Positions 33,585 to 42,975 are shown, counted from the first letter of the stretch. The stretch: DNA of 64,000 nucleotides from Adlercreutzia equolifaciens (GCF_029076695.1 NZ_JARFIK010000002.1:124001-188000), one strand, 5' to 3'. The notes: generated by a model from the sequence alone, not told the origin. Made by a program: numbers and translations.

Positions 33585-36491
33585 TTATCTTCGGAAGATC
33601 GAGAAGACGAAGTAGATGACCAGGAGGACGAAGGCGATGAAGCCCAGGGCCACGGCCAGATAGGGGACTACGCAGGAGATGGTCAGCAGGCAGAGTGTGA
33701 CCATGGTGGGATGTTCGCGCCGCAAAAAGGCAATGACGCCGAAGGACACGGCGGCCAGGCCGCAGTAGGCAATGCCCCAGGACAGCTGGTTCTCCAGAAA
33801 CTCGAAGGAGAACTCGCTGGCAATATCGCTCCAGCTGTCGTAGCCGAGCCCCGCGGTGGTCACCAAGGTGATGCAGGTGGCGGCCAGGGCGGCGCCGCCC
33901 CAGAAGAGCAGCTTCGTCAGGCGGGTGGACGTGGCGCGCGGGTGGCGTCGAGCGCGGGTCTTGGCAATGAACACGCTGGTGTCGCGCACGACGGGCACCG
34001 CGCCCTCCTCGGTGCCGGTAATCCAGCCCTCGGCCTCGCCGTCGCCGTCGGCAATGCGGCCTGCTTCCTTTCTCAGGGCCGTGGCGCGCCGACGGGTGCG
34101 CCCCTTAGTCTGCACGCCCTGAATGGCGAAGACGGCTTCGGCCAGCTTGGGTGCCAGCACAGAAGCCGCAGCTGCCAGAAAGCCCAGCAGTGCCAGGCCG
34201 GTGAAGGTGGCTGTGGGGATGGCTGAGATGTCCAGCAGCGCATCGGGATAGACCGAGCCGGCGCCCATGCCCGTGGGCGATACCAGCACGGTGGAAGCCG
34301 TGGCCAACGGGTCGCCCGCATGGGTAACACCCGATTTCCAGGTGCCGAAGGTGAAGCGGGGGACGAAGCAGCACACGAACAGGACAAAGGCTAGGGCGGC
34401 GGCCAGCCGCGCGAAAAAGGCCGGTTTGGAAACGCCGTCGATGGGCGCTCCCTTGCGCTCGGCATCGGCCAGGGCGTCCACTTCAGTGGCGGCCGTCTCG
34501 AAGGCGGTTTTGGCGTCCTGGGCCAAGTCCCAGCTGCGATGGCCCCACATTGCCGCCTTGGCACGGGCGATGGCCTGGGTATCGGCGGCCGAAGCCTCCA
34601 TGAGCGCGCTGATGAAGCCCCGCGGCACGGGGCGGTCGAACAGCTCGCTGGAGAAATAGGCCGCGGCCGTGGCGGGCACGACGGTCTCGTGGTCGCGCAC
34701 AATGCCGAAGCGGTGGAGGTGGGGGCTCGCCTCGCAGTGGCTTTCCAGGGCCTCGGCGCCCTCCACCAGGGCGGCGCGCGCCTCGGCCGCTTCGGCCAGG
34801 GGCGCAGCGGGGTCGAGTTTCACGGCGCCCACGGCGCGCACCAGGCGTTCGCCCGCGGGGGTGCGCCCTTGGTAGAGCCGTAGGTTCTCCTGCACCCACA
34901 CGGCCCAGCCGGCGCTATCGTAGCGGAAGGCGAAGCTGCGCACGGCGCCCGCGTCATCGGTGGTGGCTTCCAGTACGGCCAGGGTGCGGTCGACGCGATC
35001 AGCTAAGGGGGCGTCGTCGTGGGTGCGCAGCCACGCAAGGGCCGTGTTCGCCACTTCCGGGAAGCCGGCCACGGCCACAACGCCCAGCACGTCGCGCAGG
35101 GCGTCCTCGTCGCCTACGATGCGGTAAAAGCCCAGGGGCGTGGCGGCTATGCGGGCGAACAGTGCGCCCACGGCGGCCCGTCCCGGCACCAGGGCCTCGC
35201 CCTTCCAGAACACCACCTCGCGGGCCGGATCGATCAGCGCCAGAGCGCGGGAGAGCCCCAGGTCCTCGTTGCCGTCCAGGGCGTCGGGCAGCGTGTCGGG
35301 CTCTTTGTCGGTCAGGTCGTTCAAAGCCACGGCCAGATCGGTTTCGCCCAGTTTGCGGAAGTAATCCTCCAAGCCGTGGGTGTACAGGTGCCGCTTGGCC
35401 TTCTCCCAGTTCTGGGCCAGGGCCGTCACCAAAGCGGCGCGGCTCTCATAGACCGTGCCTTCGAACTGATAGCCCGCGGGCCCGGCCATGGCGGCGGCAT
35501 CGAGCGGGTCGCGGTAGGTGAAGGCGGCAGGATCGGCCAGCCAGCGCTGAATGTCCTCGTAACCCAAACGTCCCTTGGCGTGGGCGTAAGTCAGGCCGTA
35601 GATGAGTGCGCCAAGGCTCTCGTGTTCCGGGGCGCGGGCGGCGAAGGCCACAGGGCGGCCGCCGGCCAGCACCGCGGACAGGTCGTCGCCGTCGATGAGC
35701 GTCTGATGAGGGTGGCGGCCGCCGTTGTACAGCGTCCAGATGGTGTAGCCCAGGGCGTACCAGTCGTTCTCGCGCTGCACCACCGAGGAGTGGGGCGAGT
35801 AGCCGGGGGTGCGGCGGTCCACCTTGGTGGCGCCGGTGTCGCGGCCTTCTTCCAGCACCGACGAGATGCCGAAATCGCCCAGCACCACGGCGTCTCCCAG
35901 GGTGTAGAGGTTCTTGGGCTTCACGTCGCGGTGCACAATGCCGCGCTCGTGCAAAAGGTGCAGGGCGCTGGCCGTTTGGGGAATGACGCGGTCGCGCAAA
36001 TCCTCGTAGGTGATGTCCGCGGCGTGGGAGAAGCGGTCGACGCACACTGGCAAGACGGCCACATCGTAGGTGGTCTCGCCGAGCCCCGGAACCTCGTCGC
36101 GCACCTGGCCCGTGGCGTAGAGCGGCATAAGGTGCGTCTCCTCGAAATGGCGCTCGCCTAAGGGGTGCTCGGTCATGAGCGAGCGCAGGTAGGCGAGCAC
36201 CGTACGCCGGGCCATGCGGTCGCGCACGGCGTGGGGCTGGAAGGCAATCTTCGCCGCATAGATGCGCCCGTCCTCGTCGGTGGCCCGCACTACGGTGCCC
36301 TGGCCGCCGGCGCCGATAACGTCGGCCGTGTGCAAGGTGAAGGCGCGATCGCCGTCGCCGGTAAAGGGCAGGTCGTCGCCCGACAGCAGCGGGGCGGTAC
36401 TGTCCAAATCCACCACCGTGGGCTCGGCGTCCACAATGGTGGGCGCCACGGCACGGCGCGGCTCGCGGGATATGCGATCGCTAGCAGCCAT
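33585..36491 (-). CDS. Membrane-anchored Ser/Thr protein kinase
   Basis: 968-aa Hanks-type kinase. Glycine loop GAGGQGTV (60-67), Lys81, catalytic loop HRDVKPKN (187-194) and DFG (206-208) are all present, so it should be active. Thr18 and Thr26 lie in T-x-x-D motifs ahead of the kinase domain. A long helical middle region (~330-740) precedes about five membrane segments in the last 230 residues, ending in IFRR. The start at 36491 overlaps the AAA+ gene by 11 bp; the longer frame upstream is shadow. It is the signalling output or input of the five-gene operon. Confidence 0.9.
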   Translation of the reverse strand: MAASDRISREPRRAVAPTIVDAEPTVVDLDSTAPLLSGDDLPFTGDGDRAFTLHTADVIGAGGQGTVVRATDEDGRIYAAKIAFQPHAVRDRMARRTVLAYLRSLMTEHPLGERHFEETHLMPLYATGQVRDEVPGLGETTYDVAVLPVCVDRFSHAADITYEDLRDRVIPQTASALHLLHERGIVHRDVKPKNLYTLGDAVVLGDFGISSVLEEGRDTGATKVDRRTPGYSPHSSVVQRENDWYALGYTIWTLYNGGRHPHQTLIDGDDLSAVLAGGRPVAFAARAPEHESLGALIYGLTYAHAKGRLGYEDIQRWLADPAAFTYRDPLDAAAMAGPAGYQFEGTVYESRAALVTALAQNWEKAKRHLYTHGLEDYFRKLGETDLAVALNDLTDKEPDTLPDALDGNEDLGLSRALALIDPAREVVFWKGEALVPGRAAVGALFARIAATPLGFYRIVGDEDALRDVLGVVAVAGFPEVANTALAWLRTHDDAPLADRVDRTLAVLEATTDDAGAVRSFAFRYDSAGWAVWVQENLRLYQGRTPAGERLVRAVGAVKLDPAAPLAEAAEARAALVEGAEALESHCEASPHLHRFGIVRDHETVVPATAAAYFSSELFDRPVPRGFISALMEASAADTQAIARAKAAMWGHRSWDLAQDAKTAFETAATEVDALADAERKGAPIDGVSKPAFFARLAAALAFVLFVCCFVPRFTFGTWKSGVTHAGDPLATASTVLVSPTGMGAGSVYPDALLDISAIPTATFTGLALLGFLAAAASVLAPKLAEAVFAIQGVQTKGRTRRRATALRKEAGRIADGDGEAEGWITGTEEGAVPVVRDTSVFIAKTRARRHPRATSTRLTKLLFWGGAALAATCITLVTTAGLGYDSWSDIASEFSFEFLENQLSWGIAYCGLAAVSFGVIAFLRREHPTMVTLCLLTISCVVPYLAVALGFIAFVLLVIYFVFSIFRR

Positions 36492-38610
36492 GGGGGCCTT
36501 CCGCCGTCGACGGGATGGGGGCGGCCGGTTCGGCATTGTCGTACGGGGCCGGCTGTGGCGTCCCCGTTGCGGCCGCCTGCGGCGTCAAGCGCCCCGTCGC
36601 GGCAGCGCCGCCCACGAAAGGCGCGTGCCCGCTGTCGGGGTTGGCGCGGCTGAACGTCAGGCCCGCGCTGTCCACCCGCACCTCCACGGCTTCGCCCGTT
36701 TGCACGTTGGCGTCGAAGATAAAGGAGGCCAGGGGATTCAGGTAGGCGTTCTCCACCAGGTTGCCGATGCCGCGGCCGCCGTTCTCGCGCACCGCAGGTG
36801 CCAGGGCCTGCTCGGCCAGCCACTGCACGGCGGCATCGGAGGGCGCCACGGTAATGCCGCAGCGGGCGCACACGTTGCCGTTGATCTTCCCCAGCTGGGC
36901 ATCGAGGATCAGGCGCGAGGCCTCAGGGGAGATGTAGTCGAACACCACGATGTTGTCACCGATGCGGTTGAGCACTTCGGGCTTGAAGTGCGTGGCCATG
37001 GCGGCCTCCACCTTCGCCTGGATGGCGTCGTAGGGCTCGCCCGGCTCCACGATGTTGCGGCGCCCGATGATGCGCCCATGCTCGTCGAGCACCTCTTCGG
37101 AAATGCCCACGTTGCTGGTGAAGAAGATGAGCGTCTCGCTGAAGTACACCGTCTGGCCCTGGCCGTCGGTCATGCGGCCGTCCTCCAGAATTTGCAGGAA
37201 CTTGTCCATGATGGAGGGGTGGGCCTTCTCCACCTCATCGAACAGCAGCACCGAGAAGGGATTGGCGCGCACGGCGTTGGTCAGCTGGCCGCCGGCCTCG
37301 TAGCCCACGTAGCCGGGAGGGGCGCCGAAGAGCTTCTGATCGGCGTTCTCGGCAGCGTACTCGGACATGTCGAAGCGCAGGTAGCTGCGCTCGTCGCCGA
37401 ACAGAAGCTCGGTGACGGCCTTCACCATCTCGGTTTTGCCCGTGCCCGTGGGGCCGGCTAGGAACAGGACGCCCTTGGGCTTGGTGCCCGAGGAGTGCTG
37501 CATGCCGGAGAACCCGAGCACCGAGCGCTTCAGCACCGAGACGATCTTCTCGATGGCGGCCTCCTGGCCCTTCACACGGCGGCGCAGGGCGTCGGCGGGA
37601 TGGTCGCGCAGCTTGTCGAGCATGGCGGTCCATTGGTTCTCGCGGATGCCGTACTTGTACAGGTCCACCAGCTCGGGGATGGCCGCGGGCTCGGTGCCGC
37701 CGCGGGCGTAGAGGCGTCGCAGCTCGTCGAGCTCGGCCAGCTTCATGGCGTCGGTGGTGTCGATGAACTTGCTGCGCACCTTGGCCTGGGCCGGGTCGTG
37801 CAGGTCGGGGAAGGCCACGTCGATGAAGGCCTCGCGGGCCGGCCGGTCGGGGTTGGGCAGCGAGATAACGCGCACGTCGGGGTTGCCGCGCAGCAGCCAC
37901 GAGGGCAGGTCGGAGGCTTTGTTCACCACCAGCACCAAGGTGTTCACGTGGCAGCCGTCGCCGCGGATGGCGTCCTGGGCGCCGATGAGGAGGTTCATGA
38001 ACACGGCGTTCTCCTCGGGGGTGAGGTCCTCGGGACTCGAGGCCACGCGGCTGGCCAGGTCGAAGACGCAGGCAACGGAGGAGGGGCCGGACGCGGTGCC
38101 GGCGGCTGCGGCAGAGTTGCCGGTGTTGGCTGTGGTGTCCTCGGTGGTATTCGGGGCGCTTGGTGCGGCGGGTGCCGTGGGAGCCGTCTCGGCGTCAAGG
38201 CGCCGCGAGAGGGCGGCGCGCACCAGGAGCGAATCGTGCACCAGGCGGTTGGCGGCGAAGGGCTGCTGGCGACTGGCGGGATCGCTGGCCGGATTGAGCG
38301 CCTCGGCCTCGCGCGAGATGAGCTCCGCCTGGCGCTCGGCCGCTTGGGCCAAGGTGCGGGCTTCGCCAGTGCCCGCTGGATCCGTCACACCGCGCAGGGG
38401 GTCGACGAACAGGAAGCGGTAGGGCCGCGGGCGGTTGCTGTCAAAGCCGGCGAACAGGAGGGGAAGCATCTGGTTGAGTCCAAGAAACTGGGGTTCGGCC
38501 TGATCGGCGGGCTGCCAGGGGTAGCAGTCGGCCACGTTGCCTTCCAGAACGAAGATGGGCTTGATGCCGACGAAGTTGTCTAGCTCGCGTTGCCAAGTGG
38601 GTGCGGTCAT
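36481..38610 (-). CDS. AAA+ ATPase, Clp D2-like with degenerate AAA-like N-half
   Basis: 709-aa protein. The C-terminal half is a ClpB/ClpA D2-type AAA+ module: Walker A GPTGTGKT (386-393), pore loop GYVG (433-436), Walker B VLLFDEVEKAH (Asp458/Glu459), sensor 1 FFTSN. The N-terminal half has no Walker A but shows an AAA-like LVLVVNKASDLPSWLLRG (~235-252), so it looks like a decayed AAA domain; an Ala/Thr/Pro linker lies at ~142-187. A GYVG pore loop suggests substrate threading or remodelling. No ClpP gene or IGF-type docking loop is seen. The start overlaps the radical SAM gene by 4 bp. Confidence 0.85.
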   Translation of the reverse strand: MTAPTWQRELDNFVGIKPIFVLEGNVADCYPWQPADQAEPQFLGLNQMLPLLFAGFDSNRPRPYRFLFVDPLRGVTDPAGTGEARTLAQAAERQAELISREAEALNPASDPASRQQPFAANRLVHDSLLVRAALSRRLDAETAPTAPAAPSAPNTTEDTTANTGNSAAAAGTASGPSSVACVFDLASRVASSPEDLTPEENAVFMNLLIGAQDAIRGDGCHVNTLVLVVNKASDLPSWLLRGNPDVRVISLPNPDRPAREAFIDVAFPDLHDPAQAKVRSKFIDTTDAMKLAELDELRRLYARGGTEPAAIPELVDLYKYGIRENQWTAMLDKLRDHPADALRRRVKGQEAAIEKIVSVLKRSVLGFSGMQHSSGTKPKGVLFLAGPTGTGKTEMVKAVTELLFGDERSYLRFDMSEYAAENADQKLFGAPPGYVGYEAGGQLTNAVRANPFSVLLFDEVEKAHPSIMDKFLQILEDGRMTDGQGQTVYFSETLIFFTSNVGISEEVLDEHGRIIGRRNIVEPGEPYDAIQAKVEAAMATHFKPEVLNRIGDNIVVFDYISPEASRLILDAQLGKINGNVCARCGITVAPSDAAVQWLAEQALAPAVRENGGRGIGNLVENAYLNPLASFIFDANVQTGEAVEVRVDSAGLTFSRANPDSGHAPFVGGAAATGRLTPQAAATGTPQPAPYDNAEPAAPIPSTAEGPHGC

Positions 38611-39272
38611 GGCCGTTCCTCCTTCGGGGGCCGCCCGTGGATGCCGATGGAAAGCGCGCGGCCGTCGAACACGGCGTTTTGAATGCGCCGTGGCTTCTGC
38701 TCCTCTTCATGATAAAGGTTTTCCAGGTGGGGCGAGCGTACGATCACCCGCTGATTGGTGGAACCGCGCAGCCCGCAGCGCCCATCGTTGAGGGCGGCCA
38801 CGTAGGAACCGTCGATGATGACGTCGATGAGAGGTTCGAGCGCAGCGGGGAGGCGGCAGCGCAGGAGAGCCTCGGGGGTCGATGCCGTGAAGCCATCGAG
38901 GCTGTTCTGCGGGGAGAGGAGGCCGTTTGACGTATCCCCGGTCAGAAGTGCCTCGCCTTCCAGCACGAATCCGGTGTACACCAGGATGTCGTCGAAGGTG
39001 GGACGTACGGCCGCCAGGACTTCGGCCAGGTCGTCAGCTTGCTCCAAGGGGTCGCCGCCGGTGAAGGTGAGGCGGTGGGCGCCGGTGCGGGCCGCCAAGT
39101 CCAGCAGAAGCGCTGCTAGGCGCTCATTGGGAAGAGCTGCTTCGGGGCGCATCTCCCATAGCTCGGGATTCGCGCAGCCGGGGCAGTGCTTGGTGCAGCC
39201 GCAGGTCCACACGACAATGCGCTCGCCAGGGCCAAGGGTGGTCACCGGGTAGTAAAGGCGATCGACGAACAT
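38607..39272 (-). CDS. Radical SAM protein, NrdG-like
   Basis: 221-aa protein with a radical-SAM cluster CxxxCxxC at Cys26, Cys30 and Cys33 (TCGCTKHCPGC) and a TGGDPLEQADDL segment that binds SAM, as in activases of anaerobic ribonucleotide reductase. No glycyl-radical partner is encoded nearby, so the family's usual role is unlikely here. The ATG at 39272 is chosen because the frame upstream overlaps the FHA gene. It sits between the FHA and AAA+ genes (2-bp gap, 4-bp overlap), so it is an integral member of the operon. Confidence 0.85.
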   Translation of the reverse strand: MFVDRLYYPVTTLGPGERIVVWTCGCTKHCPGCANPELWEMRPEAALPNERLAALLLDLAARTGAHRLTFTGGDPLEQADDLAEVLAAVRPTFDDILVYTGFVLEGEALLTGDTSNGLLSPQNSLDGFTASTPEALLRCRLPAALEPLIDVIIDGSYVAALNDGRCGLRGSTNQRVIVRSPHLENLYHEEEQKPRRIQNAVFDGRALSIGIHGRPPKEERP

Positions 39273-39274
39273 GG

Positions 39275-40051
39275 TCAGGCGTGGGGAAGGGGCCGCGGCG
39301 TTAGGCGGGCAATCTGCCGCGCATCGAGGGGATCTTGGCAGAAGGAGCACTGGGCGACGCGCTCTTCGGGTGAGGCCACCGCGTGCTCGGTGCCGCAGAC
39401 GGGGCAGCGGACGGACCAGGCAAGGAGTGGTTCCGGGGTGGTGGCGCTTTGGCCGGGCGCGTCCACGTCCCCGAAGGGCACCGCGACGGCTGCTGCCTCG
39501 GGCTCCCCAGTGGCGTCGGGGCTGATTGCCGTAGTGGTGACGCCGGCTTCTGGGGTAGACGCATCGGCTAAAGACACGCGGAACACCATATCGGCCAGCT
39601 TCAGCGTCTCGCCTCCGAAGAGGGGCTCGGGCTCCCCGGTGCGCAAGGTGATCCACGATCCGCCCCGCTCTACGGACGAACCGTTACGCCCCAGATGCTC
39701 GATGGTCCAATGGCCCTCCTCGTCGCAGACCACGAGAGCGTGGACGCCGGAGACGCGGGGCGAGAAGGAGTCGGGCTCGAAATCGCCGGCGCGGCCGAGG
39801 AGGCCGCCCGGAGCGGGAATGGAGATTGCGCCGCCGCGGGCGTTTTCAAGCACGAGGGTACGGGGAGCGCAGGGGGCGCAGGAGACTTCCGCAGCAGGGA
39901 GTGCGTCCGACGGCGCGGGGAAAGAATCCGTGTCCGGGGGCGTGTTGGCGCCACTGTCGCTGTCGCTGCTGACGGCGTTCAGGGCGCGGCCGCAGGCAAC
40001 GCAGGTGACTGCCGTGTCGGCGTTGGCGAATCCGCAGGGGCAAAGCTGCAT
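39275..40051 (-). CDS. FHA-domain protein with two zinc ribbons
   Basis: 258-aa protein. An N-terminal ribbon (CPCG...CVAC, Cys4-Cys20) is followed by an FHA domain at ~65-160 with the phosphothreonine-binding residues Arg87, Ser101, His104 and Asn123 in place, then a C-terminal ribbon (CPVC...CSFC). FHA domains bind phosphothreonine, favouring pT-x-x-D. The kinase in the same operon has two such motifs at its N-terminus. The start at 40051 lies 1 bp after the stop of the upstream gene. Confidence 0.87.
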   Translation of the reverse strand: MQLCPCGFANADTAVTCVACGRALNAVSSDSDSGANTPPDTDSFPAPSDALPAAEVSCAPCAPRTLVLENARGGAISIPAPGGLLGRAGDFEPDSFSPRVSGVHALVVCDEEGHWTIEHLGRNGSSVERGGSWITLRTGEPEPLFGGETLKLADMVFRVSLADASTPEAGVTTTAISPDATGEPEAAAVAVPFGDVDAPGQSATTPEPLLAWSVRCPVCGTEHAVASPEERVAQCSFCQDPLDARQIARLTPRPLPHA

Positions 40052-40052
40052 G

Positions 40053-41432
40053 TTACCTCATCTCCCTGGCGGCCCCACCACTGCGCTTGCGACGACGGTG
40101 CGGCGTGCTGGCGGGGGAAGCGCCGACGGTCGAGGAACCTGCTGCTTCGTGCTGTTGGATGCTCGCCCTCTGTTCGCCGTGTTCCTGCACCAATTCGCGG
40201 CAGAAAGCCTCAGAGGGCTCGGCACGATACTGGACGCGGTTGGTAATGCCGAAGGCGGCCAGGTCGGCGGCTATCTCGTCGTAAACTGCGCAGAAGTCGT
40301 GCTGGTCGGCCAGGAGTTCGTCGGTGCGCGCTCCCGGCGCAGCGGCTTCCAGGCAGACGGCCGCGTCTTCGGAGATGCTGTCGATGCCATCGGGCAGTCC
40401 GGCTACTTGCAGCATGAGATCGCCGCTGTCGGACAGGAAAGCATGGAGTCCTTCCGTGGCGTCCTCGCGTCCGAAGAGGCGGTGGTCGCCCGCCAGGTCA
40501 CGCCCCAGGGTGACTGAGCGGCTGATGGTGTAGCCGTGGCGCGCCATCACGGTGTCGATGCAAGCCTGCAAGTAGGCGTTGCGGTCGGCCTCCTCCAGCC
40601 GGCGAAGCAGCATGTCGCGATAGGCCGCTGCCTCTTCCAAGGTGGCGAAGGATGGTGCGGCGGAAACGGCGCAGTCTCGGGCACTCAACTGCATCGCCGC
40701 GTCTTCGATGGCGGCGGATAGCACCTCCGAAGCACGCGTATTCGATTCCATGGCCGGTAAAAGCAGCGCAAGCTGAGCGATGGTGTCAGGCTGCAGATTG
40801 CGCACGGTTTCTCGAAGAAGGGTCCGATCAGACGGTAACGTATGGGGACTTTGTAGAAGCGCCAAGGCCCGTTGTGCGACGGCCTGGTTGTCGGCCTGGT
40901 CGCCGCGGCTGGCCGCTGAAGGGGAGCTTTGCGCTGTCACTCCGTTGCCTGATGCGCTCGCCGTCTCCTGTGCGATGGCCGCTTCGCCTTCTGCAATCGC
41001 CTCTTCTCGCTCGGCCGCTTCAGCCAGAAGCGCCAGGAAGTGGGCTTGGTCTTGGCGGGCGGCCGCCCGGTTGCGGGCGCGCTCGGCGCGGGCGGCGAAG
41101 GGGGCGGTGTCGTTCTCGAAAGCATCGGCGATGCTGGCGGCCGAACGACCGCACTGGGCCGCCGAGGCCACGGAGTCTTCCATGGCGGCGCACGGCTCAA
41201 AGGCGCATTCGGCATCCAAACGTGCCAGCGCCGCGGCCGCTAGGGCACGCACCGATTCCGCAGCATCCTCTAGAGAGGGGTCATTCCCGAAGGCGGCCAG
41301 CAGCGCATCGCGGCGAGCAAGAATGCGGGCCCGTGCTTTCGAGCGGGCGTTGTTCACGTCGGAGCGCAAGGCGGCCAGCTGCGCCTGGATGCGCCGCTCG
41401 ATTTCCAGCTGACTTGTCTTCGGCCCGCTCAT
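40053..41432 (-). CDS. Helical protein of unknown family, first gene of kinase/FHA operon
   Basis: 459-aa soluble protein without a recognised domain. Residues 1-60 form a basic amphipathic helix (LEIERRIQAQLAALRSDVNN), and residues ~90-180 are Ala/Glu/Arg-rich and likely coiled coil. From ~250 the sequence is mixed and ends in a basic tail (HRRRKRSGGA). The start at 41432 is chosen because it has GGGGAAC upstream; a longer frame runs over the divergent carbonic anhydrase gene. It could be a substrate or scaffold of the kinase/AAA+ system. Confidence 0.75.
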   Translation of the reverse strand: MSGPKTSQLEIERRIQAQLAALRSDVNNARSKARARILARRDALLAAFGNDPSLEDAAESVRALAAAALARLDAECAFEPCAAMEDSVASAAQCGRSAASIADAFENDTAPFAARAERARNRAAARQDQAHFLALLAEAAEREEAIAEGEAAIAQETASASGNGVTAQSSPSAASRGDQADNQAVAQRALALLQSPHTLPSDRTLLRETVRNLQPDTIAQLALLLPAMESNTRASEVLSAAIEDAAMQLSARDCAVSAAPSFATLEEAAAYRDMLLRRLEEADRNAYLQACIDTVMARHGYTISRSVTLGRDLAGDHRLFGREDATEGLHAFLSDSGDLMLQVAGLPDGIDSISEDAAVCLEAAAPGARTDELLADQHDFCAVYDEIAADLAAFGITNRVQYRAEPSEAFCRELVQEHGEQRASIQQHEAAGSSTVGASPASTPHRRRKRSGGAAREMR

Positions 41433-41501
41433 GGGAGTTCCCCTTTGCAACAAATAACGGTAACCGCCATTATAAAGGGAAAACAAGCGAGAGGAGCGCC
41501 C

Positions 41502-42110
41502 GTGAGCCAGTCTGAGATGACCTATACCGCCGACGACTACGATATTGACGCCCATGTGCCGGCGCCCGAGGCGTTGCGACGTCTGGAAGCGGGCAATCGC
41601 ATTTACGTGGAGGCCCTGGATCACGAGCGCGATCTTTCGCCGGCGCGCATTCAGGAGCTGTTCGAGAAGGGACAGCGACCCTTCGCCTGCATTATCACGT
41701 GCGCCGATTCCCGGGTGGTGCCCGAGCATATCTTCATGGCGGGGCTCGGGGAGCTCTTCGTCATCCGCGTGGCGGGCAATGTGGTGGGGCCGACGGAGCT
41801 GGCCAGTGCGGTGTACGCCTGTGAGCATTTGCACACGCGGCTTCTGCTGGTGTTGGGCCATACACACTGTGGCGCCATAAAGGCCGCCCTCGATGGCGAG
41901 GGCGGCCCCGTAGCGGCCATTACCGACCGCATTGCAGCGGCCCTGGGCGATGTCCATGATCCCTACGAGGCCAGCGTGCTGAACGCCCAGGCGTCGGTGG
42001 CGGCGTTGCGCCAGTCGCCGGAAATTGCACGGCTCGAGGCCGAGGAGGGACTCATGGTGGGCAGTGCGGTGTACCACACCCACTGCGGCGTAGTGGATTT
42101 CCTGGCTTAG
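41502..42110 (+). CDS. Beta-class carbonic anhydrase
   Basis: 202-aa zinc enzyme interconverting CO2 and bicarbonate. Zinc ligands and the Asp/Arg dyad are Cys67, Asp69 and Arg71 (TCADSRVVPE) and His120 and Cys123 (GHTHCGA). The GTG at 41502 is chosen because AGAGGAG lies 7 bases upstream; an ATG at 41517 is an alternative. It is divergent from the kinase/FHA operon, with only 69 bp between. The stop overlaps the convergent downstream gene by 4 bp. Confidence 0.9.
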   Translation: MSQSEMTYTADDYDIDAHVPAPEALRRLEAGNRIYVEALDHERDLSPARIQELFEKGQRPFACIITCADSRVVPEHIFMAGLGELFVIRVAGNVVGPTELASAVYACEHLHTRLLLVLGHTHCGAIKAALDGEGGPVAAITDRIAAALGDVHDPYEASVLNAQASVAALRQSPEIARLEAEEGLMVGSAVYHTHCGVVDFLA

Positions 42111-42895
42111 GCGATGGCCTCGAAGCCCGAGGGGATAGCGCGCTGCAGGTCCTGGTCGAAGCCGGAGCAGCCCGGGCACCCGGCGTTGTCGCAGCCCTCG
42201 CTCAGGTCGGTGGCGGCACCGTAGCTGCTGCCCCAGCCGTAACCGTAGGCGTTGCCGCCGCGGCCGGAGTTGCCGTTGCTGCCGCGATCGGAGCCGTCCT
42301 GGCCCCAGCCGTAGCCGTAGCCGTTGTCGTCGCGATCGAAGTCATAGCCGTAGCTGTCATCGCGGTCGCTCTGGCCGTAGCCCGGCATCACGCGCTCCTG
42401 CTTGACGGGACGGTCGTGATCGAAGTCGAAGGAACCCGCCTGGGCGCCGGCAAAGGCGGACAGGCCGGCGGTCAGGCCCACAACCACCAGTGCGCCGACG
42501 GCCACGCCCACGGTGGCACCTACGCTGCGGGTGATCTTCTCGTACCAGGGAGCGGCAGCATGCTTGCCATTCTTGGCGTTGGCGGTGAACACGGCGGTGT
42601 CCTTGCTGTCCGCGCCGGTGTCCTCCTGCGGCGCCTCGGCGGTCTCGACGGCCTCGACGGTGGCTTCGACGGTGGGCATGGCGTCGGTGGGGTCCACGGG
42701 AATCTCGGCGGTCACCGACTCGGCAGCGGGCATCGCGGCCGTGGCCTCGACGTTCTCGACGATGGGGGCGGTGGCGGCTGCGTCCGTCGCGGGGCTCGCG
42801 GCCTCGGCGGTTACCTCGACGGCTTCGATAGCCTTCTCGGCGTCGTTGGCGGGGATGATCTGGTTGTTCTGCTCGTTATGATTCTGCTCGCTCAT
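42107..42895 (-). CDS. Acidic single-pass membrane protein, Gly/Tyr/Asp-rich tail
   Basis: 262-aa protein of unknown family. The first ~125 residues are Ala/Glu/Thr-rich and acidic. One membrane helix spans ~138-165 (GVAVGALVVVGLTAGLSAF), and the last ~95 residues are rich in Gly, Tyr, Asp and Arg with a CDNAGCPGC cluster near the end. The start at 42895 has AAAGGAA upstream. PhoB/OmpR-type repeats 10 bp upstream of a -10 box ahead of it indicate control by the adjacent two-component system. The exposed tail might bind metal or another cation; this is inference. Confidence 0.75.
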   Translation of the reverse strand: MSEQNHNEQNNQIIPANDAEKAIEAVEVTAEAASPATDAAATAPIVENVEATAAMPAAESVTAEIPVDPTDAMPTVEATVEAVETAEAPQEDTGADSKDTAVFTANAKNGKHAAAPWYEKITRSVGATVGVAVGALVVVGLTAGLSAFAGAQAGSFDFDHDRPVKQERVMPGYGQSDRDDSYGYDFDRDDNGYGYGWGQDGSDRGSNGNSGRGGNAYGYGWGSSYGAATDLSEGCDNAGCPGCSGFDQDLQRAIPSGFEAIA

Positions 42896-42975
42896 GAATG
42901 TTCCTTTTCTTCGAGACTTGCAAACTGTTTTCTTACCGACGGCATCCAACGGGGGCCGCGTCGGTCGATGGCCGT

